A DNA stretch of 64,000 bases from Streptomyces sp. NBC_01750 (GTDB lineage Bacteria; Actinomycetota; Actinomycetes; Streptomycetales; Streptomycetaceae), in NCBI RefSeq assembly GCF_035918095.1, contig NZ_CP109137.1, forward strand, positions 2,668,001-2,732,000, read 5' to 3'. Below, piece by piece: positions 1-9,470 of the stretch (its first letter is position 1; each line of letters begins with the position of its first letter). The position numbers and the translations under genes are program-made. Below the pieces are notes generated by a model. The model saw only the letters and a list, made by a program, of their open reading frames with translations. It searched no databases and was not told the origin of the DNA.

Positions 1-1
1 C

Positions 2-325
2 AAGGCGAAGGTCGGCGGCCGCACCCTGCAGATCCGGCCGAGCGATCCGGCCCAGCTGCCCGCGATGGCCCGTGCGCTGGGCGAGTCAGGGCTCGACGGG
101 ATCGCCGGTGCGACGGTCGTGCCCGACGACGGCCTGCTGTACGTACCGATCCTCAGCGATGAGCAACTGACCGCGGTGGTCGGACTGCTGGGCACGCGCG
201 GCTTCGGTATCGCGCACATCGGCACGCATCTGCCCAGCCTGGACGAAGTGTTCCTGGCCATCACCGGCGAGAAGGCCCCATTGTCAGCGGGCTCCGACAC
301 GATTCCCGAGGAGGCCGCCGCATGA
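2..325 (+). CDS. ABC transporter ATP-binding protein, DrrA-like (C-terminal part)
   Basis: This is the C-terminal end of a daunorubicin-resistance (DrrA) type ABC ATPase; the 5' part, with Walker A/B and the signature motif, lies before the window. The open frame runs from base 2. The tail motif LPSLDEVFLAITG near the end is typical of the DrrA C-terminal domain, which follows the nucleotide-binding domain in this family. The stop overlaps the start of the next gene (ATGA at 322-325), so the ATPase and the membrane protein are translationally coupled, as expected for a two-component ABC-2 exporter. The substrate is unknown. Confidence 0.85.
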   Translation, partial: KAKVGGRTLQIRPSDPAQLPAMARALGESGLDGIAGATVVPDDGLLYVPILSDEQLTAVVGLLGTRGFGIAHIGTHLPSLDEVFLAITGEKAPLSAGSDTIPEEAAA

Positions 326-1173
326 GTACGGCGACTGCCACCACCACCGCCCAGTCGCCCGCGCCCGCCCCGGTGAAGAGCGCGCCGGCCGGCGAGGGCA
401 GGATCGGCCTGCGGGCCAATCTCCGGCACATCGGCGCGCTGGTGCGCCGCAACGCCCTGCAGATCAAGCAGGACCCGGAGTCGATGTTCGACGCCGTACT
501 GATGCCGATCGTCTTCACGCTGCTGTTCGTGTACGTCTTCGGCGGCGCGATCTCCGGCAAGGGCAACCAGCAGGAGTACGTCAACTATGTGATCCCGGGT
601 CTGATGGCGATGCAGGGCATGAACATCGCCATGGCCGTAGGCACCGGCGTCAACGACGACTTCAAGAAGGGCGTGATGGACCGTTTCCGGTCCATGCCTA
701 TCGCCCGCTCCTCCGTCCTCATCGCGAAGATCGTGGTCGAGGTCGGCCGGATGCTGGTGGCCACGACCATTCTGCTCGGCATGGGCTTCCTGCTCGGCCT
801 GGAGATCCACACCTCGGTCCTCGAACTGTTCGCGGCGGTCGGCCTGTCCATGGTCTTCGGCGCCTCGCTGATGTGGATCTTCATCCTGCTCGGTCTCACC
901 ATGAAGACGGCCCAGGCCGTCCAAGGAGTGGCCATGCTCGTACTGATGCCGCTGCAGTTCGGCTCGTCGATCTTCGCACCGCCGACCACGATGCCCGGCT
1001 GGCTGCAGAGCTTCACCGACTACAACCCGCTTTCCAACCTCGCCGACGCGGCCCGGAGTCTGATCAACGGCGGTCCGGTCGCCCACGCCGTGTGGATGAC
1101 GCTCGGCTGGGCGGCGCTGATCACCCTGGTCACGGCGCCGCTCGCGGTCGCCAAATTCCGCAAGAAGACCTGA
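322..1173 (+). CDS. ABC-2 type permease, DrrB-like
   Basis: This is the membrane partner of the preceding ATPase. The 283-aa protein has a hydrophilic Pro/Ala-rich N-terminus and about six hydrophobic segments, starting with LMPIVFTLLFVYVFGG near residue 60. The motif NDDFKKGVMDRFRSMPI around residue 110 is the cytoplasmic loop typical of DrrB/ABC-2 permeases. The pair probably exports a hydrophobic compound or drug. The start is fixed by the ATGA overlap. No biosynthetic genes are nearby, so the natural substrate cannot be inferred. Confidence 0.88.
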   Translation: MSTATATTTAQSPAPAPVKSAPAGEGRIGLRANLRHIGALVRRNALQIKQDPESMFDAVLMPIVFTLLFVYVFGGAISGKGNQQEYVNYVIPGLMAMQGMNIAMAVGTGVNDDFKKGVMDRFRSMPIARSSVLIAKIVVEVGRMLVATTILLGMGFLLGLEIHTSVLELFAAVGLSMVFGASLMWIFILLGLTMKTAQAVQGVAMLVLMPLQFGSSIFAPPTTMPGWLQSFTDYNPLSNLADAARSLINGGPVAHAVWMTLGWAALITLVTAPLAVAKFRKKT

Positions 1174-1186
1174 TCCCGCCATGGGG

Positions 1187-4100
1187 TCACACGAGGGCGG
1201 CTGCCTCATCGACGGTGAGGCGGCCGCCTTCGGCATAGGCGGACTCGTACGCCGCGTCCCCGAGGACGGCGCGCACGGCCGCCTCGGCGTCGGCCCGGGT
1301 CTCCCGCTCGTGCCGCGGCGCGAAATGGCCGGGCGGCACCAGGGCGTCGGACGCCCCGATGATCCGGGCCGCGTCGCGCGCGCGCTCCGGCCGGCCCAGG
1401 GCCAGTGCCTGGGCCACTGTCACCATCTGAATCGAGCGCATCTGCGGAGCGACCATCAGGGTCAGCGGGTCCTGCGCCTTGGCCAGCGCGAAGCGCGCCC
1501 TCTCCAGCGCCAGCTCGTACTCGCCGTCGAGCAGGTCCAGCCAGCCGAGGAAACCGGTCACCATACCCTCGAAGATCGCGAGGGTTCTGGAACGGAACTG
1601 CACCATCAACAGCTCGATCTCGGCGCGGGCCTCCTGGACGCGACCGTTGCGGCCCAGCCACAGGGCGAGGAACATCCGGGCCACAGCCGACGACTCGTTG
1701 TTCGCGGCCCCGTGGTCGGCCAGCACCTCGCGGACGAGCGCCTCGCCCCGCTCGCCCTCCCCCATTTCCATCAGGACGCCGGCGAGGCGGGAGCGGAGCA
1801 CCGCCGTCTGGGCCTGCGCTCCGATCTGCTCCGCGTACTCGATGGCGGCCGTGAAGTCCTCTGCCGCGAGCGGGTAGGCGCCGATGCGCTCCCGCGCCTC
1901 ACCACGCGCGGACAGGGCCTCTGCAGCGCCCCAGAGATCGCCGAGCCGGGTGAAGATCTCCAGGGCCTCTTCCGCGTCGCGGGACGCCTCGGCCGCCCAG
2001 TCGCTGCGGTTGGCGAGGACATTGGCCCGTGCCTGGAGGGTTGCGGCGAGCTCCCACTCGTATCCGTACCCGCGGCAGGCCTCGATGGTCTCGTCGAGCA
2101 GGGCCTTGAGCTGATCCCCGTCCCCGGTCAGCAGAACGGCGAAGAACCAGAGCGAGCCCGGAGGCCGGCAGGTCTGCGGCAGCCCCGGCCGGTAGACCTG
2201 GGTGACCGCGCGCAGCCGGTCCAGCTTCTGGGGCGAGGTCCATTCGTCCATGTCGTAGTCCATGAAGATCATCCGGATCATCGCCGCGCCGCGCCGGGCC
2301 TCCTGAAGCAGTTCGGGCGACATGGGCGGCGGCGCGTCCGTGAACCGTTCGGTGATCGGCGGGGCGGGCTCGACGGGCTGCTCGAAGGGGTCGGGGCCGA
2401 GCTCGCCCGCGGCCGTGGCCCAGTGCCGGCCCTCGGTGCGCAGGTCCCGCATCTGCCAGTACCAGGACAGGCAGAGGGTGAGGCAGAGCGCCTCGTGCTC
2501 GTCGCGGGCGGCGACGGCGCGGCGGAGCGCGGAGCGCAGGTTCTCGTACTCGAGCTGGAAGCGGTCGACGGCGGCGCGCTGCCCGTGGCCGCGCAGGAGG
2601 GGGTCGGTTCTGCGGGCGAACTCCCGGTAGTGGACGAGGTGTTGCCGCTCGACGGCGGGGCGCTCGCCGGCCTCGTCGAGGCGTTCGGCGGCGTACTCGC
2701 CGACGGTCTCCAGAAGCCGGTAGCGCATCTCGCCGTCGGGGGCGGGGGCTGCGACGACGAGGGACTTGTCGATGAGTGAGCCGAGGGCGTCGGCGACGTC
2801 GAGCCCGCCCGGGTCCGCGCACACGGCCTCGGCGGCCGGGAGGTCGCTGCCGCCCGCGAAGACCGACAGCCGTCGCAGGACGGCGCGTTCGGGGTCCTCC
2901 AGGAGGTCCCAGGACCAGTCGACGACGGCACGGAGTGTCTGCTGACGCGGCAGTACGGTGCGGCTGCCGCTGGTCAGCAGGCGGAAGCGGTCGTCCAGGC
3001 GGTCGGCGATCTGGCGCGGGGTGAGCATCCGCAGCCGGGCGGCGGCGAGTTCGATCGCGAGCGGGAGTCCGTCGAGGCGGCGGCAGATCTCGGCGGCCGC
3101 GGCGGCGGTGGCCTCGTCGGCGTCGATACGGAAACCGGGCCTGGCGGCCGCGCCCCGCTCGGCAAGCAGCCGCAGCGCCATCGGGTCGGGCAGCGGGTCC
3201 ACCGGTCGCACCAACTCGCCGGGCACGCCCAGCGGTTCCCGGCTGGTGGCCAGTACGGTGAGGCCGGGGCAGGTCTCCAGCAGCCGCTCGGCCAGGGTGG
3301 CGGCGGCTCCGACGACGTGCTCGCAGTTGTCGAGGAGCAGCAGCATGCGCCGGCGTGAGCAGTGCTCTGCCAGCCGTACGAGGGCGTCGTCGGCGTACCT
3401 CTCGGCGGCCCGCATCTCCTCCGCGCCGGCGCCACGCAGCACGGTCTCGCGAGCGCCGAGCGCGGTGAGGACGGCCTCGGGGACGTTCTCCGGGTCGTCC
3501 ACGGGCGCGAGTTCGGCGAGCCAGACCCCGTCCGGCCACGGGCTTTGCGCATCGGCCGCGACCCGTTCGGCGGCCTCCTGCGAGAGCCGGGTCTTCCCGG
3601 CACCGCCGGGCCCGAGCAGGGTGACGAGGCGGGCGCGGCCGAGGTCTCCGTGGATGGTGTCGATATCGGCCTCGCGCCCGACGAAGGAGGTGAGCCGGGC
3701 ACGCAGATTGCCGGGACGGGCCTGCCCCCGCTCGACGGCCGAGGACGCGTCCTCGCGGAGCGGCGGGGTCCCGGGCCGCGTCCGGAGCGGGGCGGTCGCA
3801 GCTCCGGTTCCCGGAAGGGGCGGCGCCGGGGAGGGACCGCGCCGCGAGGACGTCCCCGCCGCGGCTACGGAAAGATCCGGTCGCAGCAACTCCGCGTGCA
3901 GCGCCCGCAGTTCACTGCCCGGGTCCGCGCCGAGGCTGTCCGCGAGATCCGCGCGCACCCCCTCGTACGCCGCGAGCGCCTCGGCGGCGCGGCCGGCGTC
4001 CCGCAGTGCCCGGATCCGCAGCGCCTGCAGCGGCTCGTCCATCGGATGGGCCTCGCACAGCGCGACCAGCTCGGGCAGCGCCTCCTCCGCCCGGCCCAGT

Positions 4101-4597
4101 GCGAGCGCGGCCGCCAGACGCGAGCGGCGGGCGTCCAGCCGGCGGGCCTCCCAACGCGCCGCCTGCGCCGAGCGGTCCGGCAGGTCGGCGAGCACCGGCC
4201 CCTGCCAGAGAGCGAGCGCGTCGTCGAGGAGCGTCGCCGCCTTCACCGCGTCGCCCTCCTCCAGCGCCCGCGCCCCCTCCCCCGCGAGCCGGTCGAAACG
4301 GTGCAGGTCCACATCCTCGCCGTGCGCGCACAGCCGGTAGCCGCCGCCCTCCGCCGAGGCCACCGCCGCGTGCCCCAGCGCCCGCCGCAGCCGCCCGACG
4401 AGCGCCTGCACCGCGCCCACCGCGTCGGCCGGCGGGTCGCCGTCCCACACCTCGTCGACCAGGAGGCCGACCGGGACCGTACGCCCGGGCCGCAACGCCA
4501 GCACGGCCAGCAGCGCACGCAGCCGCGCGCCACCGAGCGCGACGGGCGTGCCGTCGTCGTGAAGTGCCTGAGTGGTACCGAGAACCCGATAATGCAC
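1187..4597 (-). CDS. AfsR/SARP-type transcriptional regulator with BTAD, NB-ARC ATPase and TPR domains
   Basis: This is a large (1136-aa) regulator of the AfsR architecture. An N-terminal OmpR-like winged helix (to about residue 95) is followed by the bacterial transcriptional activation domain (to about 240), a Pro/Ala-rich linker, an NB-ARC ATPase with Walker A GPGGAGKT near residue 331 and LLLLDNCEHV as Walker B, and a long C-terminal region with TPR-like repeats. The reading frame stays open upstream, but homology begins at the GTG at 4597 (VHYRVLGTTQAL), so that start was chosen; the Shine-Dalgarno sequence is weak. AfsR-like proteins activate secondary metabolism or development genes in Streptomyces. 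The target is not evident here, since the neighbours are housekeeping genes. It is divergent from the M50 protease. Confidence 0.88.
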   Translation of the reverse strand: MHYRVLGTTQALHDDGTPVALGGARLRALLAVLALRPGRTVPVGLLVDEVWDGDPPADAVGAVQALVGRLRRALGHAAVASAEGGGYRLCAHGEDVDLHRFDRLAGEGARALEEGDAVKAATLLDDALALWQGPVLADLPDRSAQAARWEARRLDARRSRLAAALALGRAEEALPELVALCEAHPMDEPLQALRIRALRDAGRAAEALAAYEGVRADLADSLGADPGSELRALHAELLRPDLSVAAAGTSSRRGPSPAPPLPGTGAATAPLRTRPGTPPLREDASSAVERGQARPGNLRARLTSFVGREADIDTIHGDLGRARLVTLLGPGGAGKTRLSQEAAERVAADAQSPWPDGVWLAELAPVDDPENVPEAVLTALGARETVLRGAGAEEMRAAERYADDALVRLAEHCSRRRMLLLLDNCEHVVGAAATLAERLLETCPGLTVLATSREPLGVPGELVRPVDPLPDPMALRLLAERGAAARPGFRIDADEATAAAAAEICRRLDGLPLAIELAAARLRMLTPRQIADRLDDRFRLLTSGSRTVLPRQQTLRAVVDWSWDLLEDPERAVLRRLSVFAGGSDLPAAEAVCADPGGLDVADALGSLIDKSLVVAAPAPDGEMRYRLLETVGEYAAERLDEAGERPAVERQHLVHYREFARRTDPLLRGHGQRAAVDRFQLEYENLRSALRRAVAARDEHEALCLTLCLSWYWQMRDLRTEGRHWATAAGELGPDPFEQPVEPAPPITERFTDAPPPMSPELLQEARRGAAMIRMIFMDYDMDEWTSPQKLDRLRAVTQVYRPGLPQTCRPPGSLWFFAVLLTGDGDQLKALLDETIEACRGYGYEWELAATLQARANVLANRSDWAAEASRDAEEALEIFTRLGDLWGAAEALSARGEARERIGAYPLAAEDFTAAIEYAEQIGAQAQTAVLRSRLAGVLMEMGEGERGEALVREVLADHGAANNESSAVARMFLALWLGRNGRVQEARAEIELLMVQFRSRTLAIFEGMVTGFLGWLDLLDGEYELALERARFALAKAQDPLTLMVAPQMRSIQMVTVAQALALGRPERARDAARIIGASDALVPPGHFAPRHERETRADAEAAVRAVLGDAAYESAYAEGGRLTVDEAAALV

Positions 4598-4724
4598 CCG
4601 CCCATTGTCACCGCTGCGCGGCAATGTCCGCGCAGCAGGAACCCGGATGCATGCGCGGGTCGTTCTCCCCAGGCCACCGGTACGGTCGGTCCGCATGCCC
4701 GCCACATCCCCAGGAGCCGCGCCC

Positions 4725-5531
4725 ATGACCACCGCCACCTCCCGCCACAGCGACCGGCGGATCAGTCCCGTCTTCCTCGGGATCGTCGCCGTGATGGCGG
4801 TGACGGGCTGGGCGGTGTGGACGGACTTCGCGTCGAGCCCCGGTCTGGCCGTCTTCCTCTTCGTCACCTCGGCGTGGGTCGTCTCGCTCTGTCTGCACGA
4901 GTACGCGCACGCCCGCACCGCGCTGCACGGCGGTGACATCACCATCGGCACGAAGGGCTACCTGACCCTCAACCCGCTCAAGTACACGCATGCGTTGCTG
5001 AGCATCGTGCTGCCCGTACTGTTCGTGATCATGGGCGGTATCGGCCTCCCGGGCGGCGCGGTCTTCATCGAGCGCGGCAGGATCAAGGGGCGTTGGAAGC
5101 ACAGTGTGATCTCGGCGGCTGGCCCCCTGACGAACGCGCTGTTCGCGGTCGTCTGCACCGCGCCGTTCTGGCTGGGCGCACTGGACGGGGTGCCGCTGGT
5201 CTTCCGCTTCGCGCTCGCGTTCCTCGCGCTGCTGCAGCTCACCGCCGCGATCCTGAACTTCCTGCCGGTGCCGGGCCTCGACGGCTACGGCGTGATCGAG
5301 CCGTGGCTCTCGTACAAGATCCGTCGCCAGGTCGAGCCGTACGCGCCCTTCGGGCTGCTCGCCGTCTTCGGCGTCCTGTTCATCCCCGAGGTGAATCACG
5401 CGTTCTTCGACGCGATCGACGCGATCCTGCGGGGGCTGGGGGTCGGCCAGGCGGAGACGTACTGCGGTCAGGACTTCTACCGCTTCTGGAGCGAGCGGAA
5501 CCCGGTCTGCGCCTCGATCGTCAGCCAGTAG
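4725..5531 (+). CDS. M50 family (site-2-type) membrane metalloprotease
   Basis: The 268-aa membrane protein has the zinc motif HEYAH (HExxH) in its second hydrophobic segment and a second motif NFLPVPGLDG that supplies the third ligand, both diagnostic of M50 intramembrane proteases. Such proteins cut transmembrane anchors, for example of anti-sigma factors. Several membrane segments are visible and there is no PDZ domain, so it is a compact form. The start ATG at 4725 was chosen over in-frame ATGs at 4605 and 4695 because CAGGAG lies at 4711-4716 with normal spacing. Its 3' end overlaps the convergent small gene by 11 bases. Confidence 0.85.
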   Translation: MTTATSRHSDRRISPVFLGIVAVMAVTGWAVWTDFASSPGLAVFLFVTSAWVVSLCLHEYAHARTALHGGDITIGTKGYLTLNPLKYTHALLSIVLPVLFVIMGGIGLPGGAVFIERGRIKGRWKHSVISAAGPLTNALFAVVCTAPFWLGALDGVPLVFRFALAFLALLQLTAAILNFLPVPGLDGYGVIEPWLSYKIRRQVEPYAPFGLLAVFGVLFIPEVNHAFFDAIDAILRGLGVGQAETYCGQDFYRFWSERNPVCASIVSQ

Positions 5532-5745
5532 GCCCGTCGGCCCTGCGGCCCGGTCCGCCGGAGCTCCGGTCGGTGGCCGCGCGCCCGGCCCTCGCCCGGC
5601 GCAGGTAGTACCAGGCCATGTTCGAGGCGAGCCCGGCGACGAGCACCCACACGATCCCGAGCCGGCTGCCCTGCACGAAGGACACCACGGCCGCGACCAC
5701 GGCGAGGGTGCAGACGATGAGGGAGTACAGAGCGAGGCGGGGCAT
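5521..5745 (-). CDS. small membrane protein of unknown function
   Basis: This is a 74-aa protein with two hydrophobic segments (about residues 4-24 and 30-47) and a basic, polar tail rich in Arg and Gly. AGGAG lies upstream of the ATG at suitable spacing. It is convergent with the M50 protease gene, overlapping by 11 bases. I do not recognise a family. The good Shine-Dalgarno sequence, the clear membrane character and the lack of a better frame make it likely to be real. Confidence 0.6.
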   Translation of the reverse strand: MPRLALYSLIVCTLAVVAAVVSFVQGSRLGIVWVLVAGLASNMAWYYLRRARAGRAATDRSSGGPGRRADGPTG

Positions 5746-5817
5746 GGGGTACGGCTCCTGTCGGGATGCTGTGCGTCCCGACCAGTGTCCCCCATGCCCC
5801 GCCGTGCCCGGCGACGC

Positions 5818-6531
5818 CTACACGTCGGTGACGCGCAGACCCGCGTGTGCCCTGTAGCGGCGGTTCACCGAGATCAGATTGGCGACCAGCGACTCCACCT
5901 GGTGGGCGCCGCGCAGCCGGCCCGCGAAGACTCCGCGCATGCCCGGGATACGGCCCGCCAGCGCCTGCACGATGTCGGTGTCGGCGCGCGTCTCGCCCAG
6001 CACCATCACATCGGTGTCGATCTCCTCGATCGACGCGTCCTGGAGCAGTACGGCGGACAGATGGTGGAAGGCCGCGGTGACCCGCGAGTCCGGCAGCAGG
6101 GCGGCGGCCTGCTCGGCGGCGCTGCCCTCCTCCGGCTTCAGCGCGTATGCGCCCTTCTTGTCGAAGCCGAGCGGGTTGACACAGTCGACGACGAGCTTGC
6201 CGGCGAGCTCCTTCTGCAGCGCCTCAAGAGTCTTGGCGTGCCCGTCCCACGGCACCGCCACGATCACGACATCGCTGCGCCGCGCGCACTCGGCGTTGTC
6301 GGCGCCCTCGATGCCGAGTCCGAGCTCCGTGGCCGCCGTCTCGGCGCGCTCCACGACCCGGGACCCGATGATCACCTTCTGCCCGGCCCTGGCCAGCCGG
6401 TACGCGAGCCCGCGCCCCTGGTCACCGGTGCCGCCGAGGACGCCGACGACCAGGCCGGACACGTCGGGAAGGTCCCAGGGGTCCTTGGCCGGGGCCTTCG
6501 GCGCGGTGCCTGCACTGTCAGTAGAAGTCAT
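5818..6531 (-). CDS. npdG: NADPH-dependent F420 reductase (F420H2:NADP oxidoreductase)
   Basis: The 237-aa enzyme has an N-terminal Rossmann fold with the NADP-binding glycine motif GVLGGTGDQGRG near residue 28, followed by VIIGSR, and the family's VVDCVNPLGFD and FHHLSA segments. It transfers hydride between NADPH and the deazaflavin cofactor F420, which supplies reduced F420 to actinobacterial oxidoreductases. The open frame extends far upstream, but the low-complexity extension is not family-like. The ATG at 6531 (MTSTDSAG) fits the family's N-terminus. It diverges from the next gene. Confidence 0.9.
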   Translation of the reverse strand: MTSTDSAGTAPKAPAKDPWDLPDVSGLVVGVLGGTGDQGRGLAYRLARAGQKVIIGSRVVERAETAATELGLGIEGADNAECARRSDVVIVAVPWDGHAKTLEALQKELAGKLVVDCVNPLGFDKKGAYALKPEEGSAAEQAAALLPDSRVTAAFHHLSAVLLQDASIEEIDTDVMVLGETRADTDIVQALAGRIPGMRGVFAGRLRGAHQVESLVANLISVNRRYRAHAGLRVTDV

Positions 6532-6626
6532 GGGCCCGACTTTACTTGCCGGTATCGGCTCCCGATCGGGTGAGGCATTGCCAAACGGGGCCCGCCGGGT
6601 GGGGCCGTGGGGCAGGATGCCGGGGC

Positions 6627-7232
6627 ATGGATGCCGTACGCGTCGCGCTGCTGCGCGAAGTCCTGGCAGGTACGCACTGGCCGGCGGCGACCCGGAGGTT
6701 CGCGGGAGTGCTGCGGTCCTCCGTGGTGCCGCAGGGCGGCGGGCTGCTGCTGGTGGGGACCGAGGAGTACGAGCCGTGGCATCTGTCCGCCCATCTGGTG
6801 GACGAGGCGGCGTGGTCCGGGCAGCCGGAGCTGGCGCCGACGCTCGTACGGCACCGGGTGCGGCCCGGGGACCCGGCGCAGCTGGCCGTCGGGCTCGGCA
6901 GGCTGGAGGCGGCGCGACGGGGCGAGACCCTGCTGGTGGTGGCGCCCGCACGGCCGGACGCCGGGCTGCTCGAGCGGGTGCACGACGCACGGCGGGCCGG
7001 GGCGACGGTGCTGGCGCTGGACGGCGGGGACCCGGAGGTGCACGGTCTGGCGCACGAGGTGCTGACGGTGACCGCCCAGGCCGACGAGGTCGACATCGAC
7101 ACCGTGCAGCACCTGGTCAGCGCGGCGACCGGGGAGAACAGCCTGCCCGCGCCGCGTGGCCGGCGCAGGTTCCGTGACCGGCTCTCGCGCCTCGCCGACC
7201 AGCTGACCGCGCCGCCGCCGGCCCGCTGGTAG
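6627..7232 (+). CDS. conserved actinobacterial protein of unknown function
   Basis: The 201-aa soluble protein has no signal peptide or membrane segment. The start ATG at 6627 has GGCAGG at 6611-6616. The sequence alternates hydrophobic strands (GGGLLLVGTEEY, TLLVVAPARPDAG, GATVLALDGGDPE) and helices, suggesting an alpha/beta fold, and ends in a basic tail (RGRRRFRDRL). Genes of this kind are common near methionine aminopeptidase in Streptomyces, but I cannot assign a function. Confidence 0.65.
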   Translation: MDAVRVALLREVLAGTHWPAATRRFAGVLRSSVVPQGGGLLLVGTEEYEPWHLSAHLVDEAAWSGQPELAPTLVRHRVRPGDPAQLAVGLGRLEAARRGETLLVVAPARPDAGLLERVHDARRAGATVLALDGGDPEVHGLAHEVLTVTAQADEVDIDTVQHLVSAATGENSLPAPRGRRRFRDRLSRLADQLTAPPPARW

Positions 7233-7330
7233 AGCCGGTACGCCGGAGCCGGTCACGGCCGGCCCGCGCCGCGGACACTGCCGGTCCTCGGACACCACCG
7301 CTCCTCGGACACCGGAGGACTGACGTCATG

Positions 7331-7363
7331 GCCGTCCGGCGCCCGGGGCCTCGTCCGGACGGC
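7331..7363. terminator. bidirectional hairpin terminator between convergent genes
   Basis: A 9-bp perfect stem (GCCGTCCGG / CCGGACGGC) with a 15-base loop lies between two convergent genes. There is no U tract, as usual in high-GC actinomycetes. The very G-rich stretch that follows (about 7385-7430) may add pausing. Confidence 0.5.
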
Positions 7364-7499
7364 GTCCGTGGACGCGGGGGCCCGCCCCCGGTTCAGGGAC
7401 GGGGCGGGCGGGCGGGCGGGGGAAGCATCGCGGGCGGCCCGCGCCCCAGGACCGGGGCCCTGGGCCGGGTCGTCGCCGCACCGGACGGCCGGTCGCCCC

Positions 7500-7733
7500 C
7501 TACGCGGGGTCGTCGCCGGACGTCGCGGACTTGTCATGCCACCTCGGGTCGTTCTCCCACTCGAGATTGCGCTCACGCGCACTCTCCATCGCGTGCTCCG
7601 CCTCCTCGCGGGAGGCGTACGGCCCGAAGCGGTCCTTCGCCGGGCACTCCGGGCCCTCTTCGACCTTCTTGTGCTCCAGGCAGTAGTACCACTCGCCCGG
7701 CTTTCCGACCGTGCGCTTCTTGAACAGGGCCAT
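7500..7733 (-). CDS. small conserved actinobacterial protein
   Basis: The 77-aa, charged, soluble protein begins [18 protein letters not shown]. It has two cysteines (Cys18 and Cys30, 12 residues apart) and a segment [16 protein letters not shown] resembling the short SPOR-like pattern that recurs in small actinobacterial proteins. The start is set by an AAGGAG Shine-Dalgarno 7 bases before the ATG. It is divergent from map, separated by about 60 bases. The function is unknown. Confidence 0.7.
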   Translation of the reverse strand: MALFKKRTVGKPGEWYYCLEHKKVEEGPECPAKDRFGPYASREEAEHAMESARERNLEWENDPRWHDKSATSGDDPA

Positions 7734-7791
7734 TGTCGGCTCCTTCCTCTGGGGCCATGCTGCCCCATCACCCCTGGTTAGACTCGCTGGC

Positions 7792-8649
7792 ATGTCTGGC
7801 CAGTCGCTGCTCGTACCAGGGGAGCTCTCTCCCACCCGCTCCGTCCCCGGAAACATCCGGCGCCCCGAGTACGTCGGAAAGCCCTCGCCGACGCCGTACG
7901 CCGGGCCGGAGGTCCAGGACCCCGACACCGTCGAGCGGATGCGCATCGCGGGTCGCATCGCCGCGCAGGCGATGGAGGAGGCCGCCAAGCACATCTCGCC
8001 CGGCGTGACCACGGACGAACTGGACCGGGTCGCGCACGAGTTCATGTGCGACCACGGCGCCTACCCGTCCACGCTCGGCTACCGCGGCTTCCCCAAGTCG
8101 CTCTGCTCCTCGGTCAACGAGGTGATCTGTCACGGCATCCCGGACTCCACCGTGCTGCGCGACGGTGACATCGTGAACCTCGACGTCACCGCGTACATCA
8201 ACGGCGTGCACGGCGACAACAACGCCACCTACCTCTGTGGCGACGTGGACGAGGAGTCACGCCTGCTGGTGGAGCGGACCCGGGAGTCCCTCAACCGCGC
8301 CATCAAGGCGGTCAAGCCGGGGCGCCAGGTCAATGTCATCGGCAGGGTCATCGAGTCGTACGCCAAGCGCTTCGGCTACGGCGTCGTCCGTGACTTCACC
8401 GGGCACGGGATCAACTCGTCCTTCCACTCCGGGCTGATCATCCCGCACTACGACGCCGCGCACGCGACGACCGTCATCCAGCCCGGGATGACCTTCACGA
8501 TCGAGCCGATGCTCACGCTCGGCACGCACGAGTACGACATGTGGGACGACGGCTGGACCGTGGTGACGAAGGACCGCAAGCGCACGGCGCAGTTCGAGCA
8601 CACGCTGGTGGTGACGGAGACCGGGGCGGAAATTCTCACCTTGCCGTGA
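7792..8649 (+). CDS. map: type I methionine aminopeptidase
   Basis: The 285-aa protein removes the initiator methionine from nascent proteins. It shows the pita-bread fold ligands in order: the paired aspartates in [17 protein letters not shown], the histidine in [12 protein letters not shown], the first glutamate in [10 protein letters not shown] and the last in [10 protein letters not shown]. The N-terminal extension of about 40 residues before [11 protein letters not shown] is typical of the longer actinobacterial paralogue. The start ATG at 7792 has no strong Shine-Dalgarno sequence and TAGACT lies just upstream, so the transcript may be nearly leaderless. Streptomycetes often have more than one map gene. 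Confidence 0.93.
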   Translation: MSGQSLLVPGELSPTRSVPGNIRRPEYVGKPSPTPYAGPEVQDPDTVERMRIAGRIAAQAMEEAAKHISPGVTTDELDRVAHEFMCDHGAYPSTLGYRGFPKSLCSSVNEVICHGIPDSTVLRDGDIVNLDVTAYINGVHGDNNATYLCGDVDEESRLLVERTRESLNRAIKAVKPGRQVNVIGRVIESYAKRFGYGVVRDFTGHGINSSFHSGLIIPHYDAAHATTVIQPGMTFTIEPMLTLGTHEYDMWDDGWTVVTKDRKRTAQFEHTLVVTETGAEILTLP

Positions 8650-8698
8650 TCGTCACAAGGCGTAGGGTTTTTACCGACAGGACGTCGGGAACACATTG

Positions 8699-8716
8699 GC
8701 TCAGGCAAGCCTGAGC
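8699..8716 (+). promoter_or_regulatory. iron-box-like operator (DmdR/IdeR type)
   Basis: This is a perfect 8+2+8 palindrome, GCTCAGGC-AA-GCCTGAGC. The core TCAGGCAAGCCTGA matches the dyad of iron boxes bound by DtxR-family regulators (core TTAGGTTAGGCTAACC). It lies just ahead of the heme oxygenase gene, which is commonly iron-repressed in actinobacteria. Its position suggests it overlaps the promoter or the transcription start. Confidence 0.7.
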
Positions 8717-8792
8717 AGGAAGACCGATGCCGGCAACCGTCTCCGCCGTCATCGCCTCCTTTCCCGTCCCCACCGGTCCCTGGAGGCCCGCC

Positions 8793-9470
8793 TTGGACGC
8801 CACCGCCGCCGGCACCGCCAATGGAACGCCCTTCTCGACGCTCATCCGTGTCGCCTCGCACGAGCGGCACACCGAGGCGGAGACCTCGGCCTTCATGAGC
8901 GATCTGCTCGGCGGCCGGCTGGGCGTGGCCGCGTTCGCGCGCTACACCGAGCAGCTGTGGTTCGTGTACCGGGCGCTGGAGGAGGCGGCGGGGACACTGA
9001 AGGGCGACCCGGTCGCCGGGCCGTTCATCCGGCCGGAGCTGATGCGCACCGCGGAGCTGGAGCGCGATCTGGCGCATCTGCGGGGGACCGACTGGCGCGC
9101 CGGGCTCACCCCGCTGCCCGCCACCGCCGCGTATGCCGAGCGGATCGCGGAATGCGCGCGGAGCTGGCCCCCCGGATACGTCGCGCATCACTACACCCGC
9201 TACCTCGGGGACCTCTCCGGCGGCCAGGTCATCCGCGACACGGCGGAGAAGACGTGGGGTTTCGCGCGCAGAGGCGACGGGGTGCGGTTCTACGTCTTCG
9301 AGGAGATCACCAACCCGGCGGCGTTCAAGCGGCGTTACCGCGCGCTGCTGGACGCGGTGGACGCGGACGATCTGGAGAAGCAGCGGATCATCGACGAGTG
9401 CAAGCGGGCGTTCGACTTCAACGGGGCGGTGTTCCGGGAGCTGGGAGCGGAGTTCCCGCTCAGCGCATAG
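8793..9470 (+). CDS. biliverdin-producing heme oxygenase
   Basis: The protein opens heme to biliverdin, CO and free iron. The proximal histidine is in the N-terminal segment VASHERHTEAE, and the distal-helix glycine motif is GDLSGGQ in YLGDLSGGQVIRD. The best start is the TTG at 8793: GGAGG sits 6 bases before it and the family's N-terminus (LDAT...FSTLIRVAS) begins there, giving 225 aa. An in-frame ATG at 8727, with AGGAAG before it, would add 22 residues and cannot be excluded. A perfect iron box lies immediately upstream, and the efe iron-uptake operon follows one gene later, so iron-starvation control is likely. Confidence 0.9.
   Translation: MDATAAGTANGTPFSTLIRVASHERHTEAETSAFMSDLLGGRLGVAAFARYTEQLWFVYRALEEAAGTLKGDPVAGPFIRPELMRTAELERDLAHLRGTDWRAGLTPLPATAAYAERIAECARSWPPGYVAHHYTRYLGDLSGGQVIRDTAEKTWGFARRGDGVRFYVFEEITNPAAFKRRYRALLDAVDADDLEKQRIIDECKRAFDFNGAVFRELGAEFPLSA

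Noticed and set aside
1181..2779. Plus-strand frame of 532 codons opposite the AfsR-like gene
   Set aside because: Antisense of the NB-ARC/TPR part; composition is typical of high-GC shadow frames.
4605..5795. Long minus-strand frame opposite the M50 protease gene
   Set aside because: It is the antisense of a well-supported gene, and its sequence is Arg/Asp/Pro-rich without any family pattern.
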